A DNA stretch of 64,000 nucleotides from Verminephrobacter eiseniae EF01-2 (GTDB lineage Bacteria > Pseudomonadota > Gammaproteobacteria > Burkholderiales > Burkholderiaceae_C). The translations under genes were made by a program, and so were the position numbers. This document shows positions 42,557 through 55,473 of this stretch, one piece after another (position 1 is the first letter of the stretch; every line of letters starts with the position of its first letter). The DNA lies in assembly GCF_000015565.1 (NCBI RefSeq), contig NC_008786.1:2604001-2668000 (forward strand), given 5' to 3'. The notes beneath the pieces were generated by a model. That model searched no databases. It saw only the letters and a program-made list of their open reading frames with translations, and was not told where the DNA came from.

Positions 42557-43321
42557 ATGGCTGCCGCCAAGCGCATTGCCGATGAACCCGCTTTCGTGCT
42601 GCACAGCTACGACTGGAGCGAGTCGAGTCTGATCCTGGAAGTCTTTTGCCGCCACCAGGGGCGCGTGGCGCTGGTGGCCAAGGGCGCGAAAAAGCCCAGT
42701 TCCAACTTTCGCCCGGTGCTGCTGCCGCTGCAACCGCTGTGGCTGAGCTATGCGCTGGCCGCAGACGGCAACGCCGACATACACACCCTCAAGGGCGCAG
42801 AGTGGGTGGGCGGCCATGTGATGCCCACCGGCGATGCCTTGCTGTCGGGCCTGTACCTGAACGAACTGCTGCTGCGCCTGCTGGCACGCTCGGACCCGCA
42901 CGCAGCGCTGTTCGACGCCTACACAGGCGTGGTGCGGGTGCTGGCCAGCGAACATGGCGATGCGCTCGAGCCCGTGCTGCGCAGCTTCGAACTGCTGCTG
43001 TTGCGCGCCATCGGCCTGCTGCCCAGTCTTGCCGCCCAGACCATGACGCTGGCGCCGCTACAGGCCGACACGCGCTACACGCTGGTGCCCGAGGGCGGCC
43101 TGCGCGCCGCCGCTGCGGCCGAACGCGCCGCGCTGCCCGGCCACCAGTGGCAGGTCTTGCAGCACGCGCTCGATGACGCGGCCAGCCACCAGGCGACGGT
43201 GCGCGCCTGCGCCCCGGTGTGCGCCGAACTCAAACCGCAGCTACGGACCTTGTTGCAATACCATTGCGGCAGCCCGATGCTGCGCACCCGCCAACTGATG
43301 ATCGATCTGCAGGCCCTATGA
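42557..43321 (+). CDS. recO: DNA repair protein RecO
   Basis: A 254-residue recombination mediator of the RecFOR pathway. N-terminal OB fold with [20 protein letters not shown] and [20 protein letters not shown]; helical C-terminal part with [15 protein letters not shown]. There is no C-terminal CxxC zinc motif, as in other betaproteobacteria. Its TGA overlaps the pdxJ ATG (ATGA). Confidence 0.94.
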   Translation: MAAAKRIADEPAFVLHSYDWSESSLILEVFCRHQGRVALVAKGAKKPSSNFRPVLLPLQPLWLSYALAADGNADIHTLKGAEWVGGHVMPTGDALLSGLYLNELLLRLLARSDPHAALFDAYTGVVRVLASEHGDALEPVLRSFELLLLRAIGLLPSLAAQTMTLAPLQADTRYTLVPEGGLRAAAAAERAALPGHQWQVLQHALDDAASHQATVRACAPVCAELKPQLRTLLQYHCGSPMLRTRQLMIDLQAL

Positions 43322-44106
43322 ACCCGTCCCGACACCCGACACCGCCCGCTTCCCCTGCGACCGCCCTTTCGGTCAACGTCAACAAGGTGGCCCTGCTGCG
43401 CAACACGCGCCACCTGGCCATTCCCTGCGTCACCAAGGCGGCCCGGCTGTGCCTGCAGGCCGGCGCGCAGGGCATCACGGTGCACCCCCGGCCCGATGAA
43501 CGGCATATCCGCCGCCAGGATGTGTTCGAGCTGGCCGATCTGATGCAAGCCTGGCCCGACCGCGAGTACAACATCGAAGGCAACCCGGCGCAGAACCTGA
43601 TGGACTTCATCCGCACGCTGCGCCCCCGGCAAGCGACCTTCGTTCCGGACGGCGCAGACCAGTTCACCAGCGACCATGGCTGGAGCCTGCCGCAGGACGC
43701 CGAGCGTCTGGCGCCCTGGATCGCCGAATGCAAGGCGCTGGCGGTGCGCGTGAGCCTGTTCATGGACCCGGACCCGGCGCAGATGGCCGCCGCCAAGGCG
43801 CTGGGCGCCGACCGCGTCGAACTCTATACCGAGCCCTATGCCGCCGCGTGGGGCCAGCCGCAGCAGGCCGCCGTGCTGGCGCGTTACCGCGCCGCAGCCC
43901 AGGCTGCGCTGGACGCGGGCCTGGGGGTGAACGCTGGGCATGACTTGAACCGCGACAACCTCGCGACCTTCGTGCGCGAAGTCCCTGGCCTGCTGGAAGT
44001 CTCGATCGGTCATGCGCTGATTGCCGACGCGCTGGAACTGGGCTACGGCGCCACGGTGCGGGCCTATCTGGACTGCATCCGGGCGGGGATGGCAGCCGCT
44101 GCATGA
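43318..44106 (+). CDS. pdxJ: Pyridoxine 5'-phosphate synthase
   Basis: A 262-residue TIM-barrel enzyme condensing 1-deoxyxylulose 5-phosphate with 3-amino-1-hydroxyacetone phosphate to form pyridoxine 5'-phosphate. [39 protein letters not shown] and [12 protein letters not shown] are all conserved. ATG 43318 overlaps the recO stop and gives the usual N-terminus. Confidence 0.96.
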   Translation: MNPSRHPTPPASPATALSVNVNKVALLRNTRHLAIPCVTKAARLCLQAGAQGITVHPRPDERHIRRQDVFELADLMQAWPDREYNIEGNPAQNLMDFIRTLRPRQATFVPDGADQFTSDHGWSLPQDAERLAPWIAECKALAVRVSLFMDPDPAQMAAAKALGADRVELYTEPYAAAWGQPQQAAVLARYRAAAQAALDAGLGVNAGHDLNRDNLATFVREVPGLLEVSIGHALIADALELGYGATVRAYLDCIRAGMAAAA

Positions 44107-44137
44107 CAAGAAAATCGCCACGAGCCATCCCCATTAC

Positions 44138-44551
44138 ATGATCCACGGCACCGGCATCGGCATCGGCATCTGCGCCGTGCACCGCATCCAGGCCGGCCTG
44201 GCCCGCCACGGCGAGCGTTTGGCACGCAGGCCGTTGGCCGATGGCGAACGGCCCGCTTGGCGCAAGCGCAGCGTCCGCTGGTCCGGCCGGGGTCTGCGCG
44301 GCTTGGCGCAGCGCAAAGCCGCCTTCGGCCAATCGATCCGGCCTGTGCTTGCGCGGCTCCATGGGCCCGCGCCTGTGGCTGAAGTGGTGCTGCAACGGCC
44401 CGCTGGCCAAGCCGCGATCACGCTGCACGGTGCGCCCAGGCAATGCGGCGAGGCCCGGGGCTTGCAGGGCCGCATGGGCGATGCAAGCGACTGTGCCAGC
44501 AACTTCTGCATGGCCGGAAAAATCCAAACCCCGCCACGCGCCGGCGCATGA
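44138..44551 (+). pseudogene. acpS: Degenerate holo-[acyl-carrier-protein] synthase (acpS-like)
   Basis: An uninterrupted 137-codon frame at the usual acpS place between pdxJ and nagZ. Parts still resemble AcpS: MIHGTGIGIGIC, VHRIQAGLARHGERL, LADGERPAWRKRSVRW, GRGLRGLA and a late PAGQAAITLHG. The magnesium-binding aspartate of the GTDICDV motif is gone (GIGIGICAV, produced by tandem GGCATC triplets), and the catalytic FSAKEAF helix is scrambled to RKAAFGQ. In another frame SAKPPSANRSGL resembles SAKEAFSKAIGL, suggesting frame slips. I judge it non-functional; a 4'-phosphopantetheinyl transferase must then exist elsewhere. Confidence 0.7.
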
Positions 44552-44600
44552 TTTCGATGCGCCGCAAGCTATCTTTTCAATGGCAAATCACGGAATCCCG

Positions 44601-45686
44601 ATGACTGGACATGCACCCCTGATCCTCGACCTGGAGGGCAAAGAACTCGGCGCCGCCGAGCGGCGCCGCCTGGCCCACCCGCTGACCGGCGGGGTGATCC
44701 TGTTTGCCCGCAACTGGGAAAACCGCGCGCAACTGCTGCAATTGACCCGCGCCATCGAGGCCGTGCGCGCCGATCTGTTGATCTGCGTGGACCATGAAGG
44801 CGGGCGTGTGCAGCGCTTTTGCGGCGATGGCTTTACCCGGTTGCCGGCGATGCGCACCCTGGGGGCGATGTGGATGGATGACGGCCGGGGCGCCCCCGGC
44901 AGCGGCGCGCTGCGTGCCACCAATGCCGCGACGGCCATCGGCCATGTGCTGGGTGCCGAACTGCGCGCCTGCGGCGTGGACTTGAGTTTCACGCCGGTGC
45001 TCGATCTGGCCTGGGGCCGCAGCAGCGTGATCGGCGACCGCGCCTTGCACCGCGACCCGCGCGTTGTCGCGCTGCTGGCCAAGAGCCTGATGCACGGACT
45101 GCTGCAGGTCGGCATGGCCCATTGCGGCAAGCATTTTCCGGGGCATGGTTTTGCCCGGGCCGACTCGCACACCGGGCTGCCGGTAGACCGGCGCAGCCTG
45201 CGGGCCATCCTGGCCGACGATGCCGCGCCGTACCAGTGGCTGAGCAGCACGCTCGCCAGCGTGATGCCCGCGCATGTGCTCTACCCCCGGGTCGACAGCC
45301 GCCCCGCCGGTTTTTCGCAGCGCTGGCTGCAAGACATTTTGCGCCGCCAACTGCGCTTTGCCGGCGCGATCTTCAGCGACGACCTGGGCATGGAAGGCGC
45401 GCGCTGCATCGACGGTCGACGGGTCAGCCATACCGACGCCGCCATCGCTGCGTTGGACGCGGGCTGTGACCTGGTGCTGCTGTGCAATCAGGGCCAGGGC
45501 CTGGCCGTGGATGAATTGATCGCCGGCCTGGAGCAGGCCCAGGCCCGAGGCCGCTGGCAGCCCAGCCTGGTCAGCGAGTCGCGCCGCCTGGCCCTGCGGC
45601 CCGCCACCCGGGCGCCAGACTGGGACGCGCTGATGCATCAGCGCGCGTACCGGCAGGCACGGTCTGCGCTGGAGGTGCATGATTGA
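44601..45686 (+). CDS. nagZ: Beta-N-acetylhexosaminidase NagZ
   Basis: A 361-residue cytoplasmic family-3 glycosidase that releases GlcNAc from recycled muropeptides. LICVDHEGGRVQRF, GKHFPGHGFARADSHTGLP (catalytic histidine loop) and IFSDDLGMEGA (nucleophilic aspartate) are intact. ATG 44601 (MTGHAPLILDLEG) matches relatives; ATG 44580 is possible. Over 100 upstream in-frame codons come from the decayed acpS region and are not part of it. Confidence 0.95.
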   Translation: MTGHAPLILDLEGKELGAAERRRLAHPLTGGVILFARNWENRAQLLQLTRAIEAVRADLLICVDHEGGRVQRFCGDGFTRLPAMRTLGAMWMDDGRGAPGSGALRATNAATAIGHVLGAELRACGVDLSFTPVLDLAWGRSSVIGDRALHRDPRVVALLAKSLMHGLLQVGMAHCGKHFPGHGFARADSHTGLPVDRRSLRAILADDAAPYQWLSSTLASVMPAHVLYPRVDSRPAGFSQRWLQDILRRQLRFAGAIFSDDLGMEGARCIDGRRVSHTDAAIAALDAGCDLVLLCNQGQGLAVDELIAGLEQAQARGRWQPSLVSESRRLALRPATRAPDWDALMHQRAYRQARSALEVHD

Positions 45687-45888
45687 TATCGATCCCGGCA
45701 ACAGGAGGGCTTGGCGCCCGGCCCGTCGGGCATTGACAACACCGTCGTGGCCTCGATCGTGGAGCCTCGATCGGTGGGCATTGGCGCGGTGCGCACTGGC
45801 GGCATGTCGGCATGGCGGCAAAGGGCGGCTCGTGGGCCACGACGACACGGCGCGGCGCGGCGCAAAAGCCGGCAGGTTGCCACGCAAA

Positions 45889-45906
45889 ACCCCGCCAGCG
45901 GGGTTG
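45889..45906 (-). terminator. Intrinsic terminator of phaB
   Basis: Stem AACCCCGC / GCGGGGTT with a 2-nt spacing, followed on the minus strand by TTTTGCG, 7 bp past the phaB stop. The 200 bp between this and nagZ show nothing recognisable. Confidence 0.75.
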
Positions 45907-45912
45907 TGTCCA

Positions 45913-46647
45913 TCAACCCATATGCAGGCCGCCGTTGACCGAGAAATCGGCGCCCGTTGCATAGCCGCCTTCTTCCGACGCCAGCCAGGCAATGATCGAA
46001 GCGATTTCGCTGGGCTCGCCCAGGCGCTTGACCGGAACCGTGGCCACGATCTTTTCCAACACATCGGGACGGATGGCCTTGACCATGTCGGTGCCGATAT
46101 AGCCCGGGCTGACCGTATTCACGGTCACGCCCTTGGTGGCCAGTTCCTGCGCCAGGGCCATCGAAAAGCCATGCATGCCGGCCTTGGCCGCCGAGTAGTT
46201 GGTCTGGCCGGCCTGGCCCTTTTCGCCGTTGACCGAACTGATGTTGATGATGCGGCCCCAGCCTTTTTCCACCATGTCCGACACCACCTGCTTGGTGACG
46301 TTGAACATGCTGTTGAGGTTGGTTTCGATGACCGCGTCCCAGTCTTCGCGCGACATCTTCAGGAACATGCGGTCGCGCGTGATGCCGGCGTTGTTGACCA
46401 GCACATCGATGCTGCCATGCTCGGCCTTGGTCTTGCCGAACGCCTGCGCCGTCGAATCCCAGTCCCCGACATTGCCCACCGAGGCATGGAAGTCAAAGCC
46501 CTGCGCCTGCTGCTCTGCCAGCCACTTGGCATGGTCACGGGTAGGGCCGCAACCGGCGATGACCTTGAAACCCTCCTTGTGCAGGCGCTGGCAAATGGCA
46601 GTGCCGATACCGCCCATGCCGCCGGTGACATACGCGACTTTCTTCAT
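45913..46647 (-). CDS. phaB: Acetoacetyl-CoA reductase PhaB
   Basis: A 244-residue NADPH-dependent short-chain dehydrogenase making (R)-3-hydroxybutyryl-CoA for polyhydroxyalkanoate. N-terminal YVTGGMGGIGTAICQRL, VNNAGITRDRMFLKM, NISSVNGEKGQAGQTNYSAA (YxxxK with the following K) and SPGYIGTDMVKAIR are typical of PhaB. No phaC or phaA adjoins, so it stands alone. Convergent with nagZ. Confidence 0.93.
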   Translation of the reverse strand: MKKVAYVTGGMGGIGTAICQRLHKEGFKVIAGCGPTRDHAKWLAEQQAQGFDFHASVGNVGDWDSTAQAFGKTKAEHGSIDVLVNNAGITRDRMFLKMSREDWDAVIETNLNSMFNVTKQVVSDMVEKGWGRIINISSVNGEKGQAGQTNYSAAKAGMHGFSMALAQELATKGVTVNTVSPGYIGTDMVKAIRPDVLEKIVATVPVKRLGEPSEIASIIAWLASEEGGYATGADFSVNGGLHMG

Positions 46648-46984
46648 GTTCTCGACTCCTTGTCGGTGATTGGTTCAGACGCCCACTCTACCGGAGAAAT
46701 CAGGCCGCGCCGTGAAGGAAAACACGCAGTTCCCGCTTTGTTTTTCATAGGCCACTCGGGCAGGCTGCTATCATGGTTTACCTCATCTTGACGAGGTTCA
46801 CGTTTATGGTGCGACGCCCCGACCCCGGGCTTGGCACGGACTGGCGCTGACCCTCGGGGGCAGCACATCGAAACCCGGATCGACACCATCGGCATGGGTT
46901 GCGCGCGGCCTTCTTGCCATTTCCGTTCATTCCCGTGCATTCCGATTTCTTGGCCCTTCTTTGCGTCCCTGTCCCGACCTGACC
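46648..46984. promoter_or_regulatory. Divergent region between phaB and the RND operon
   Basis: 337 bp without a gene. A short imperfect palindrome, CCTCATCTTGACGAGG (46781-46796, 12 of 16 positions symmetric, with ACCTC/GAGGT arms), lies roughly midway and could be an operator. No TetR-type regulator gene is in the neighbourhood. No clear ribosome-binding site precedes the fusion-protein ATG. Confidence 0.4.
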
Positions 46985-48139
46985 ATGAAACGCTCTATTG
47001 TCCTGGTGGCTGCGGCCATCGTCGTCGTGCTGCTCGGCGGCGGGGTCTGGCATGTCATCGCCGACCGGCGGGCGCAGCAAGAGGAACTGCAACGGGCCGC
47101 AGCGCAGCGCGTCCCGGCGCCGTTGCAGTTTGGCGCCGACGAAGTGCTGCTCGTGCAGCGGCACAGCCTGTCATTGGGCGTGCCGGTGTCGGGCGCGTTG
47201 CGGGCGCTCAATTCGGCGATGGTCAAGGCGCGTGTCGGGGGCGAGTTGCAGGGCCTGACCGTGCGCGAGGGCGACAGCGTCGAGGCGGGCCAGGAAGTGG
47301 CGCGCATCGACCCCAGCGAGTCCCGCTTTCGCTTGCACCAGGCGCAGCAGCAGGCCGAGGCGGCCAAATCCCAGGTCGATATCCAGCAGCGCCAGCACAG
47401 CAACAACCGGGCGCTGGTCGATCAGGGGTTCATCTCGGCCACAGCCTTGGCGACTTCGCAGGCCAGCCTGGAAGCGGCCCGGTCGAGTTACCAGGCGGCC
47501 GTTGCGGCGGCCGATGTGGCGCGCAAGGCGCTCGACGACACGGTGCTGCGCAGCCCCATCAGCGGGCTGGTGGCGCAGCGGCTGGCGCAGCCGGGCGAGC
47601 GGGTGTCGATCGATGCCCGCATCATCGAGGTGGTCGACCTCTCGCTGCTGGAGCTCGAGGCACTGATCAGTGCGGCCGACTCCGTGGCCGTGCGCGTGGG
47701 GCAAAAGGCCCGGCTCGACATTGCCGGCACGCCCGGGCCGGTGTCCGCCATCGTGGTGCGCATCAACCCCAGCGCCCAGGCCGGCAGCCGCGCCGTGCCG
47801 GTCTATCTGCGCGTGGACCAGGCCGCCGGCGCGCCGCTGCGTCAGGGCATCTTCGTGCAGGGCATGCTCGATACGGGGCGCGCCGAGCGGCTGGCCGTGC
47901 CGCTGGACGCGGTGCGTACCGACAAGCCCGTGCCCTATCTGCAAACGATCAGGAACGGCCAGGTGGTCCATGTGCCGGTACAGACTGCAACCCGTGCCGT
48001 GGTCGACGGGCAGACGCTGGTGGCGGTGGCAGGTGTGGCCGAAGGCACGCCGGTGATTGCCGGGCGGATCGGCCTGCTGCGTGAAGGCACGGCGGCCGTG
48101 TCCGCAGCATTGGCACCGGCATCCCGCGCAGCACGCTGA
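46985..48139 (+). CDS. RND efflux periplasmic adaptor (membrane fusion protein)
   Basis: A 384-residue HlyD/AcrA-like adaptor. It has one N-terminal hydrophobic anchor (IVLVAAAIVVVLLGGGVWHV), not followed by a lipobox. The lipoyl-like domain (VKARVGGELQGLTVREGDSV, VLRSPISGLVAQRLAQPGER) flanks a helical hairpin rich in Gln/Ala. It links the RND pump to the TolC-like channel encoded at 52712. Stop and pump start are 6 bp apart. Confidence 0.92.
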   Translation: MKRSIVLVAAAIVVVLLGGGVWHVIADRRAQQEELQRAAAQRVPAPLQFGADEVLLVQRHSLSLGVPVSGALRALNSAMVKARVGGELQGLTVREGDSVEAGQEVARIDPSESRFRLHQAQQQAEAAKSQVDIQQRQHSNNRALVDQGFISATALATSQASLEAARSSYQAAVAAADVARKALDDTVLRSPISGLVAQRLAQPGERVSIDARIIEVVDLSLLELEALISAADSVAVRVGQKARLDIAGTPGPVSAIVVRINPSAQAGSRAVPVYLRVDQAAGAPLRQGIFVQGMLDTGRAERLAVPLDAVRTDKPVPYLQTIRNGQVVHVPVQTATRAVVDGQTLVAVAGVAEGTPVIAGRIGLLREGTAAVSAALAPASRAAR

Positions 48140-48145
48140 CCGGCC

Positions 48146-51358
<3,213 letters not shown>

Positions 51359-51463
51359 CGGCATGTGGCATTTCACGACCTTGGGGCCGGCACTAAAATC
51401 ACCGGCCTTTCCTGACCCGCCCTGCACCGGATATTCCGGAGAAGATCTGCCCGAGTCCGCGCC

Positions 51464-52177
51464 ATGAACCTGCCCCTGAACACATCCGCCAACCCCAGCG
51501 ACCCGGTGGCCCAGGCCCGCTACAACATGATCGAGCAGCAGATCCGCCCCTGGAACGTGCTCGACGCCAGCGTCCTGGAACTGCTGGCCGTGGTGCGCCG
51601 CGAGCACTTCGTGCCTGCCGCCTACCGCAGCCTGGCATTCATGGACATTGAAATCCCGCTGCTGGGCAGCAACGCCGAGCAAGCCCTGCGCCTGGGCCAC
51701 AGCATGTTGGCGCCCCGCGTCGAGGCGCGCATGTTGCAGGACCTGCAAATTGCGCCCACCGACCGCGTGCTCGAAATCGGTGCCGGCTCCGGCTACATGG
51801 CCGCCTTGCTGGCCCGGCGCGCAGCGCATGTGCTGGCGCTGGAAATCGTTCCGGCACTGGCCGACATGGCCCGCACCAATCTGCGCCAGGCCGGCATCGG
51901 CAACGCCGATGTGCGCCAGGCCGACGGCGCCAGCGACGCGCTGGCCGAGGGCCCGTTCGACGTGATCGTGCTCAGCGGCTCGGTGGCCGAACTGCCCGGC
52001 GCGCTGCTGTCTGCGCTGCGCGAGGGCGGCCGCTTGGGCGCCATCGTCGGGATGGAGCCGATGATGCGTTTCACCGTGGCCCGGCGCCAGGGCGAGCGCC
52101 TGGACACCCGCTCGCCTTGGGACGCCAACGCGCCGCGCCTGGTCAACTTTCCCGAGCCTTCCGGCTTCACCTTCTGA
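51464..52177 (+). CDS. Protein-L-isoaspartate O-methyltransferase-like protein
   Basis: A 237-residue AdoMet-dependent methyltransferase of the Pcm family. Motif I is VLEIGAGSGYMAALLA. The N-terminal YNMIEQQIRPWNVLDASVLE and FMDIEIPLLG are typical of the proteobacterial Pcm-like group encoded upstream of tolC. The Pcm active-site residues are only partly conserved, so methyl transfer to isoaspartate is not certain. Confidence 0.82.
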   Translation: MNLPLNTSANPSDPVAQARYNMIEQQIRPWNVLDASVLELLAVVRREHFVPAAYRSLAFMDIEIPLLGSNAEQALRLGHSMLAPRVEARMLQDLQIAPTDRVLEIGAGSGYMAALLARRAAHVLALEIVPALADMARTNLRQAGIGNADVRQADGASDALAEGPFDVIVLSGSVAELPGALLSALREGGRLGAIVGMEPMMRFTVARRQGERLDTRSPWDANAPRLVNFPEPSGFTF

Positions 52178-52218
52178 TCACCGGGCTGGTGCCCCCTGCG
52201 CAGCCTTCGACGCACTGC

Positions 52219-52554
52219 ATGATCGACCACATCCGCCCCGCCCAGCTACCGGCCTGGTTCGCCGCCGCAGGCCCCCGGCCCCTGGTGCTGGATGTGCGCG
52301 AACCCTGGGAACGGCAAACCGCCAGCGTGCATGCCCAGGGCTTTGAACTGCTCGCCATCCCCATGGGCGCGCTGCCCGCAAGCCTGGCCACGTTGGACCC
52401 GGCGCGCGCCATCGCCTGCCTGTGCCACCACGGCACACGCAGCCTGCGCGTGGCCGAATTCCTGGCCCAGCACGGCTTCGATCGGGTGGCCAACATCACC
52501 GGCGGCATCGATGCCTGGTCGCAAGAGATCGACCCCGCCGTGCCCCGCTACTGA
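52219..52554 (+). CDS. Rhodanese-like domain protein
   Basis: A single-domain, 111-residue sulfurtransferase. LVLDVREPWERQTA is the conserved CH2A region, CLCHHGTRS the active-site loop with the persulfide cysteine, and NITGGIDAWSQEID the C-terminal signature. ATG 52219 starts the fold. It lies between the Pcm-like gene and tolC; this order is common in the family. The dispersed repeat copy B begins directly after its stop. Confidence 0.9.
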   Translation: MIDHIRPAQLPAWFAAAGPRPLVLDVREPWERQTASVHAQGFELLAIPMGALPASLATLDPARAIACLCHHGTRSLRVAEFLAQHGFDRVANITGGIDAWSQEIDPAVPRY

Positions 52555-52659
52555 TTCCATTGCCCAATCGTTCGTGAACGCGAAGGCGAAGCGCAGACAG
52601 TACAAATGTGCGGCAAGCGAAGCCGACAAATCGCACGGATGATTCAGGAATGCAATGAG
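52555..52659 (+). repeat. Dispersed ~100-bp repeat, copy B
   Basis: Counterpart of 4337-4434 on the other strand, roughly 80-85% alike by eye with small indels. It begins immediately after the rhodanese TGA and ends about 52 bp before the tolC start. The block GTGCGGCAAGCGAAGCCGAC could form a partly paired stem with downstream GCAC. No coding function is apparent. Confidence 0.75.
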
Positions 52660-52711
52660 ATAGCGCCCACAGACCCTTGCCTTGACCCTTGCCTTTGCGA
52701 AAGCCCCTTCC

Positions 52712-54052
52712 ATGACACCGCTACGGCCCTTCTTCCTTGCGTCCCTGGCCTTGGGCGCAGCACTGTGCGCCCCGGCCCGGGCGCAGAGCCTGCTGGAACT
52801 GCTGGAATCGGCCCGCAGCTACGACACGGCCTGGCAATCGGCCCAGGCCCAGTTCGACGCAGCGGCACGCCGCGCCGACCAGGCCCGCGCCGGCCTGCTG
52901 CCCAATGCCGCGCTGACCGGTGGCCTGAGCCGCGCGAACGTGCAATCGAGTCGCCCGCAGTCGGAAAACACCGGCACGACCCAGACCATGGGCATCGAAG
53001 CCTCCCAACCGCTGTACCGCCCGGCCAACGGCATCAGCCTGGAGCAAAGCCAGCGCGCCGTCGACATGGCGCAGGCGCAGTTGGACGCGGCCACACAAGA
53101 ACTGCTGCTGCGCGTCAGCCAAGCCTACTTTGACATGCTGGCCGCGCAAGACACACTCGGCTTCGTGCAGGCCCAAAAAGCCGCAGTATCGGAACAACTG
53201 GCGGCCGCCAAGCGCAACTTCGAGATCGGCGCCAGCACCGTGACCGACTCCCGCGAAGCCCAGGCCCGGTACGACCTGGTGCTTGCGCAGCAGATCGCCG
53301 CCGAGAACGACCTGCGCGTCAAACACCTGGCGCTGGACCAACTCGTGGGCATCACCGGCACCCGACCCAAGCCGCTGGCATGGCCCGCGCAACCTGCGCA
53401 GCTACCCGGCGTGCAGTCCGATGACCTGAGCCCTTGGGTGGACAGCGCCCGCCAGCAGCCGCCCGCCGTGCGCCAGGCCGCGATCACCCTGGACATCGCA
53501 CGCCTGGAGACCCGCAAAGCCGAAGCCGGCCACCTGCCGACGCTGGACCTGCAAGCGGGCTACAGCGTCACGCGCAACGCGCACGGCACGATCACCGCCC
53601 CCGGCATCACCAGCCGCACCAACGGTTTCAGCGTGGGCCTGGCCCTGAAACTGCCGCTGTTCGCCGGCTTTGCCGTGCAAAACCGCGTCAAGGAAACCCT
53701 GGCGCTGGAAGAAAAAGCCAGCGCCGACCTGGAAACCACGCGCCGCAACGCCGCCCAGGCCACCCGCGCCGCCTTCTACGGCGTGCAGTCCGGCCAAGGC
53801 CAGATCCAGGCCCTGGAGGCTGCCGAAGCCTCCAGCCAGAGTGCACTGGACGCCAACCAGCTCGGTTACCGGGTGGGTGTGCGCATCAACATCGACGTGC
53901 TCAATGCCCAAAGCCAGCTATTCCAGACCAAGCGCGACCTGGCCCATGCGCGCTACAACCTGCTGCTGGGCACACTCAAACTGCGCCAGGCAGCCGGCAC
54001 GCTGGCGCAGCAGGATGTCGCAGCCATCGATGCGCTGCTGGTCCGACCCTGA
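52712..54052 (+). CDS. tolC: TolC-family outer-membrane channel protein
   Basis: A 446-residue outer-membrane factor of the type-I secretion/TolC group. Signal peptide MTPLRPFFLASLALGAALCA with cleavage after ARA. Two repeated helical halves (SLLELLESARSYDTAWQSAQ at the start; LPTLDLQAGYSV opens the second half). It would form the exit duct for the RND pump encoded upstream, and possibly other systems. ATG 52712 gives the clean signal peptide. Confidence 0.92.
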   Translation: MTPLRPFFLASLALGAALCAPARAQSLLELLESARSYDTAWQSAQAQFDAAARRADQARAGLLPNAALTGGLSRANVQSSRPQSENTGTTQTMGIEASQPLYRPANGISLEQSQRAVDMAQAQLDAATQELLLRVSQAYFDMLAAQDTLGFVQAQKAAVSEQLAAAKRNFEIGASTVTDSREAQARYDLVLAQQIAAENDLRVKHLALDQLVGITGTRPKPLAWPAQPAQLPGVQSDDLSPWVDSARQQPPAVRQAAITLDIARLETRKAEAGHLPTLDLQAGYSVTRNAHGTITAPGITSRTNGFSVGLALKLPLFAGFAVQNRVKETLALEEKASADLETTRRNAAQATRAAFYGVQSGQGQIQALEAAEASSQSALDANQLGYRVGVRINIDVLNAQSQLFQTKRDLAHARYNLLLGTLKLRQAAGTLAQQDVAAIDALLVRP

Positions 54053-54546
54053 TGCGATCCCGTCGGCAATCCGACCCGCATGAAACGACAGCGGGCCGCA
54101 CTGGCCCGTCAAATCCGGGAAGAGGCCAGGCTACGGCCTGTAGCGCCTGACTTTGCGCAACCAGCTCCTGCATGTCCTGCGCGAGCGCGCCCTGGAATTG
54201 CAGGGCTTGTTCGACGCTGATGTCGTTTGCCGCTATCTTGTCCCGAACCGGGCAGTGGGCTGGATGTGATTCAGCAGACTACCTGTGGCTGGGTGTCGGT
54301 GCACCGTCGTTGTAAGTCATATCGTGAAAATACATCTTCCGGACGGCGCCGATCGAGATGGCCAAGAAGGCATGGGTGCGCCGCAGGCGCCAGGCGGCGC
54401 TGCGGGGCGGGGTCGCGCGATGCCGGTGCGACAATGCCTGCCGCGTTGCGCCGCACGATTTTGCCGATGGCTGGACCAGGCGTGGCGCGTATATGTTTGG
54501 CCGTTCCGGCATGACGACAAACACCCTCACCGCCCAAGGAGACAAG
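54053..54546. other. Long intergenic region after tolC with possible gene remnant
   Basis: 494 bp without a complete gene. On the minus strand around 54235-54110 a protein-like frame reads KIAANDISVEQALQFQ, GALAQDMQELVAQSQALQ and then fades; I cannot name it, and it lacks start and continuation. A short AT-richer stretch (54270-54340) precedes the SDR gene and may hold its promoter. Confidence 0.4.
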
Positions 54547-55335
54547 ATGACCCGCACCATCCAACAATTGTTTGATCTGACTGGCAAGACCGCTTTGGTC
54601 ACCGGTGGCTCGCGCGGCCTGGGCCTGCAACTGGCCCATGCTTTGGGCGAGGCCGGCGCCAAGATCATGCTCAGTTCGCGCAAGGCGCCTGACTTGGAAG
54701 AGGCTGTCGCCGAGTTGCAGGCCGCCGGTATCGATGCCCGCTGGATCGTTGCCGACTGTGCCCGGGAGGAAGACATCCGCCGCTTGGCCGATGAAACGCT
54801 GGAGCGCGTGGGCGCGGTGGACATCCTGGTCAATAATGCCGGTGCTGCCTGGGGCGCTCCCGCCGAAGACCATCCGGTGCAGGCCTGGGACAAGGTGATG
54901 GACCTGAATGTGCGCGGCTATTTCATCTTGAGCCAGCACATGGCCAAGCACTGCATGATCGGCCGGCGCAGCGGCAGCATCATCAATGTGGCGTCGATCG
55001 CCGGCCTGGGGGGCAATTCCAAGGGCATGCACACCATTGCCTACAACACGTCCAAGGGCGCGGTGATCAATTTCACCCGCGCGTTGGCGGCCGAATGGGG
55101 CCGGTACAACATTCGCGTCAATGCCATCTGCCCGGGCTTTTTCCCCAGCAAAATGACGGCGGGAACGTTCAAGGCCATCGGCGAAGAGGCGCTGGCAGCG
55201 CGTGCGCCCCTGGGCCGCCTGGGCGACGCCGAGGATTTGAAGGGCCTGTGCGCGCTGTATGCGTCCGATGCCGGCAAGCACATCACCGGGCAGTGGCTGG
55301 CGGTGGATGGCGGTGTGAGCGTCATCAAGGGGTAA
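54547..55335 (+). CDS. Short-chain dehydrogenase/reductase
   Basis: A 262-residue classical SDR. TGGSRGLGLQLAHALGEAG binds NAD(P)H; NNAGAAWGAPAED, SIINVASIAGLGGNSKGM and IAYNTSKGAVINF (YxxxK) make the active site; PGFFPSKMTAGTF follows. AGGAG lies 7 bp before ATG 54547. It resembles gluconate 5-dehydrogenase/FabG-like enzymes; neighbours (thioesterase, MDR reductase) suggest acyl-CoA or fatty-acid metabolism. Confidence 0.9.
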   Translation: MTRTIQQLFDLTGKTALVTGGSRGLGLQLAHALGEAGAKIMLSSRKAPDLEEAVAELQAAGIDARWIVADCAREEDIRRLADETLERVGAVDILVNNAGAAWGAPAEDHPVQAWDKVMDLNVRGYFILSQHMAKHCMIGRRSGSIINVASIAGLGGNSKGMHTIAYNTSKGAVINFTRALAAEWGRYNIRVNAICPGFFPSKMTAGTFKAIGEEALAARAPLGRLGDAEDLKGLCALYASDAGKHITGQWLAVDGGVSVIKG

Positions 55336-55473
55336 TGAATGGCCCGCCGGGGGCCGCGTTTTGCCTTCGATCGGCCCGGCGGCCCCGCGCTCCGGCGGCG
55401 CTTTGGCTGCCGCGAGTCCATCGAGGACACCCAAGCGTATGCTTTTGCCTCTTGCAAAATCCTGGAGTTGCCT

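Noticed and set aside
44241..44600. N-terminal extension of 120 residues on NagZ
   Set aside because: It is decayed acpS sequence read in another frame; NagZ homology starts at 44601.
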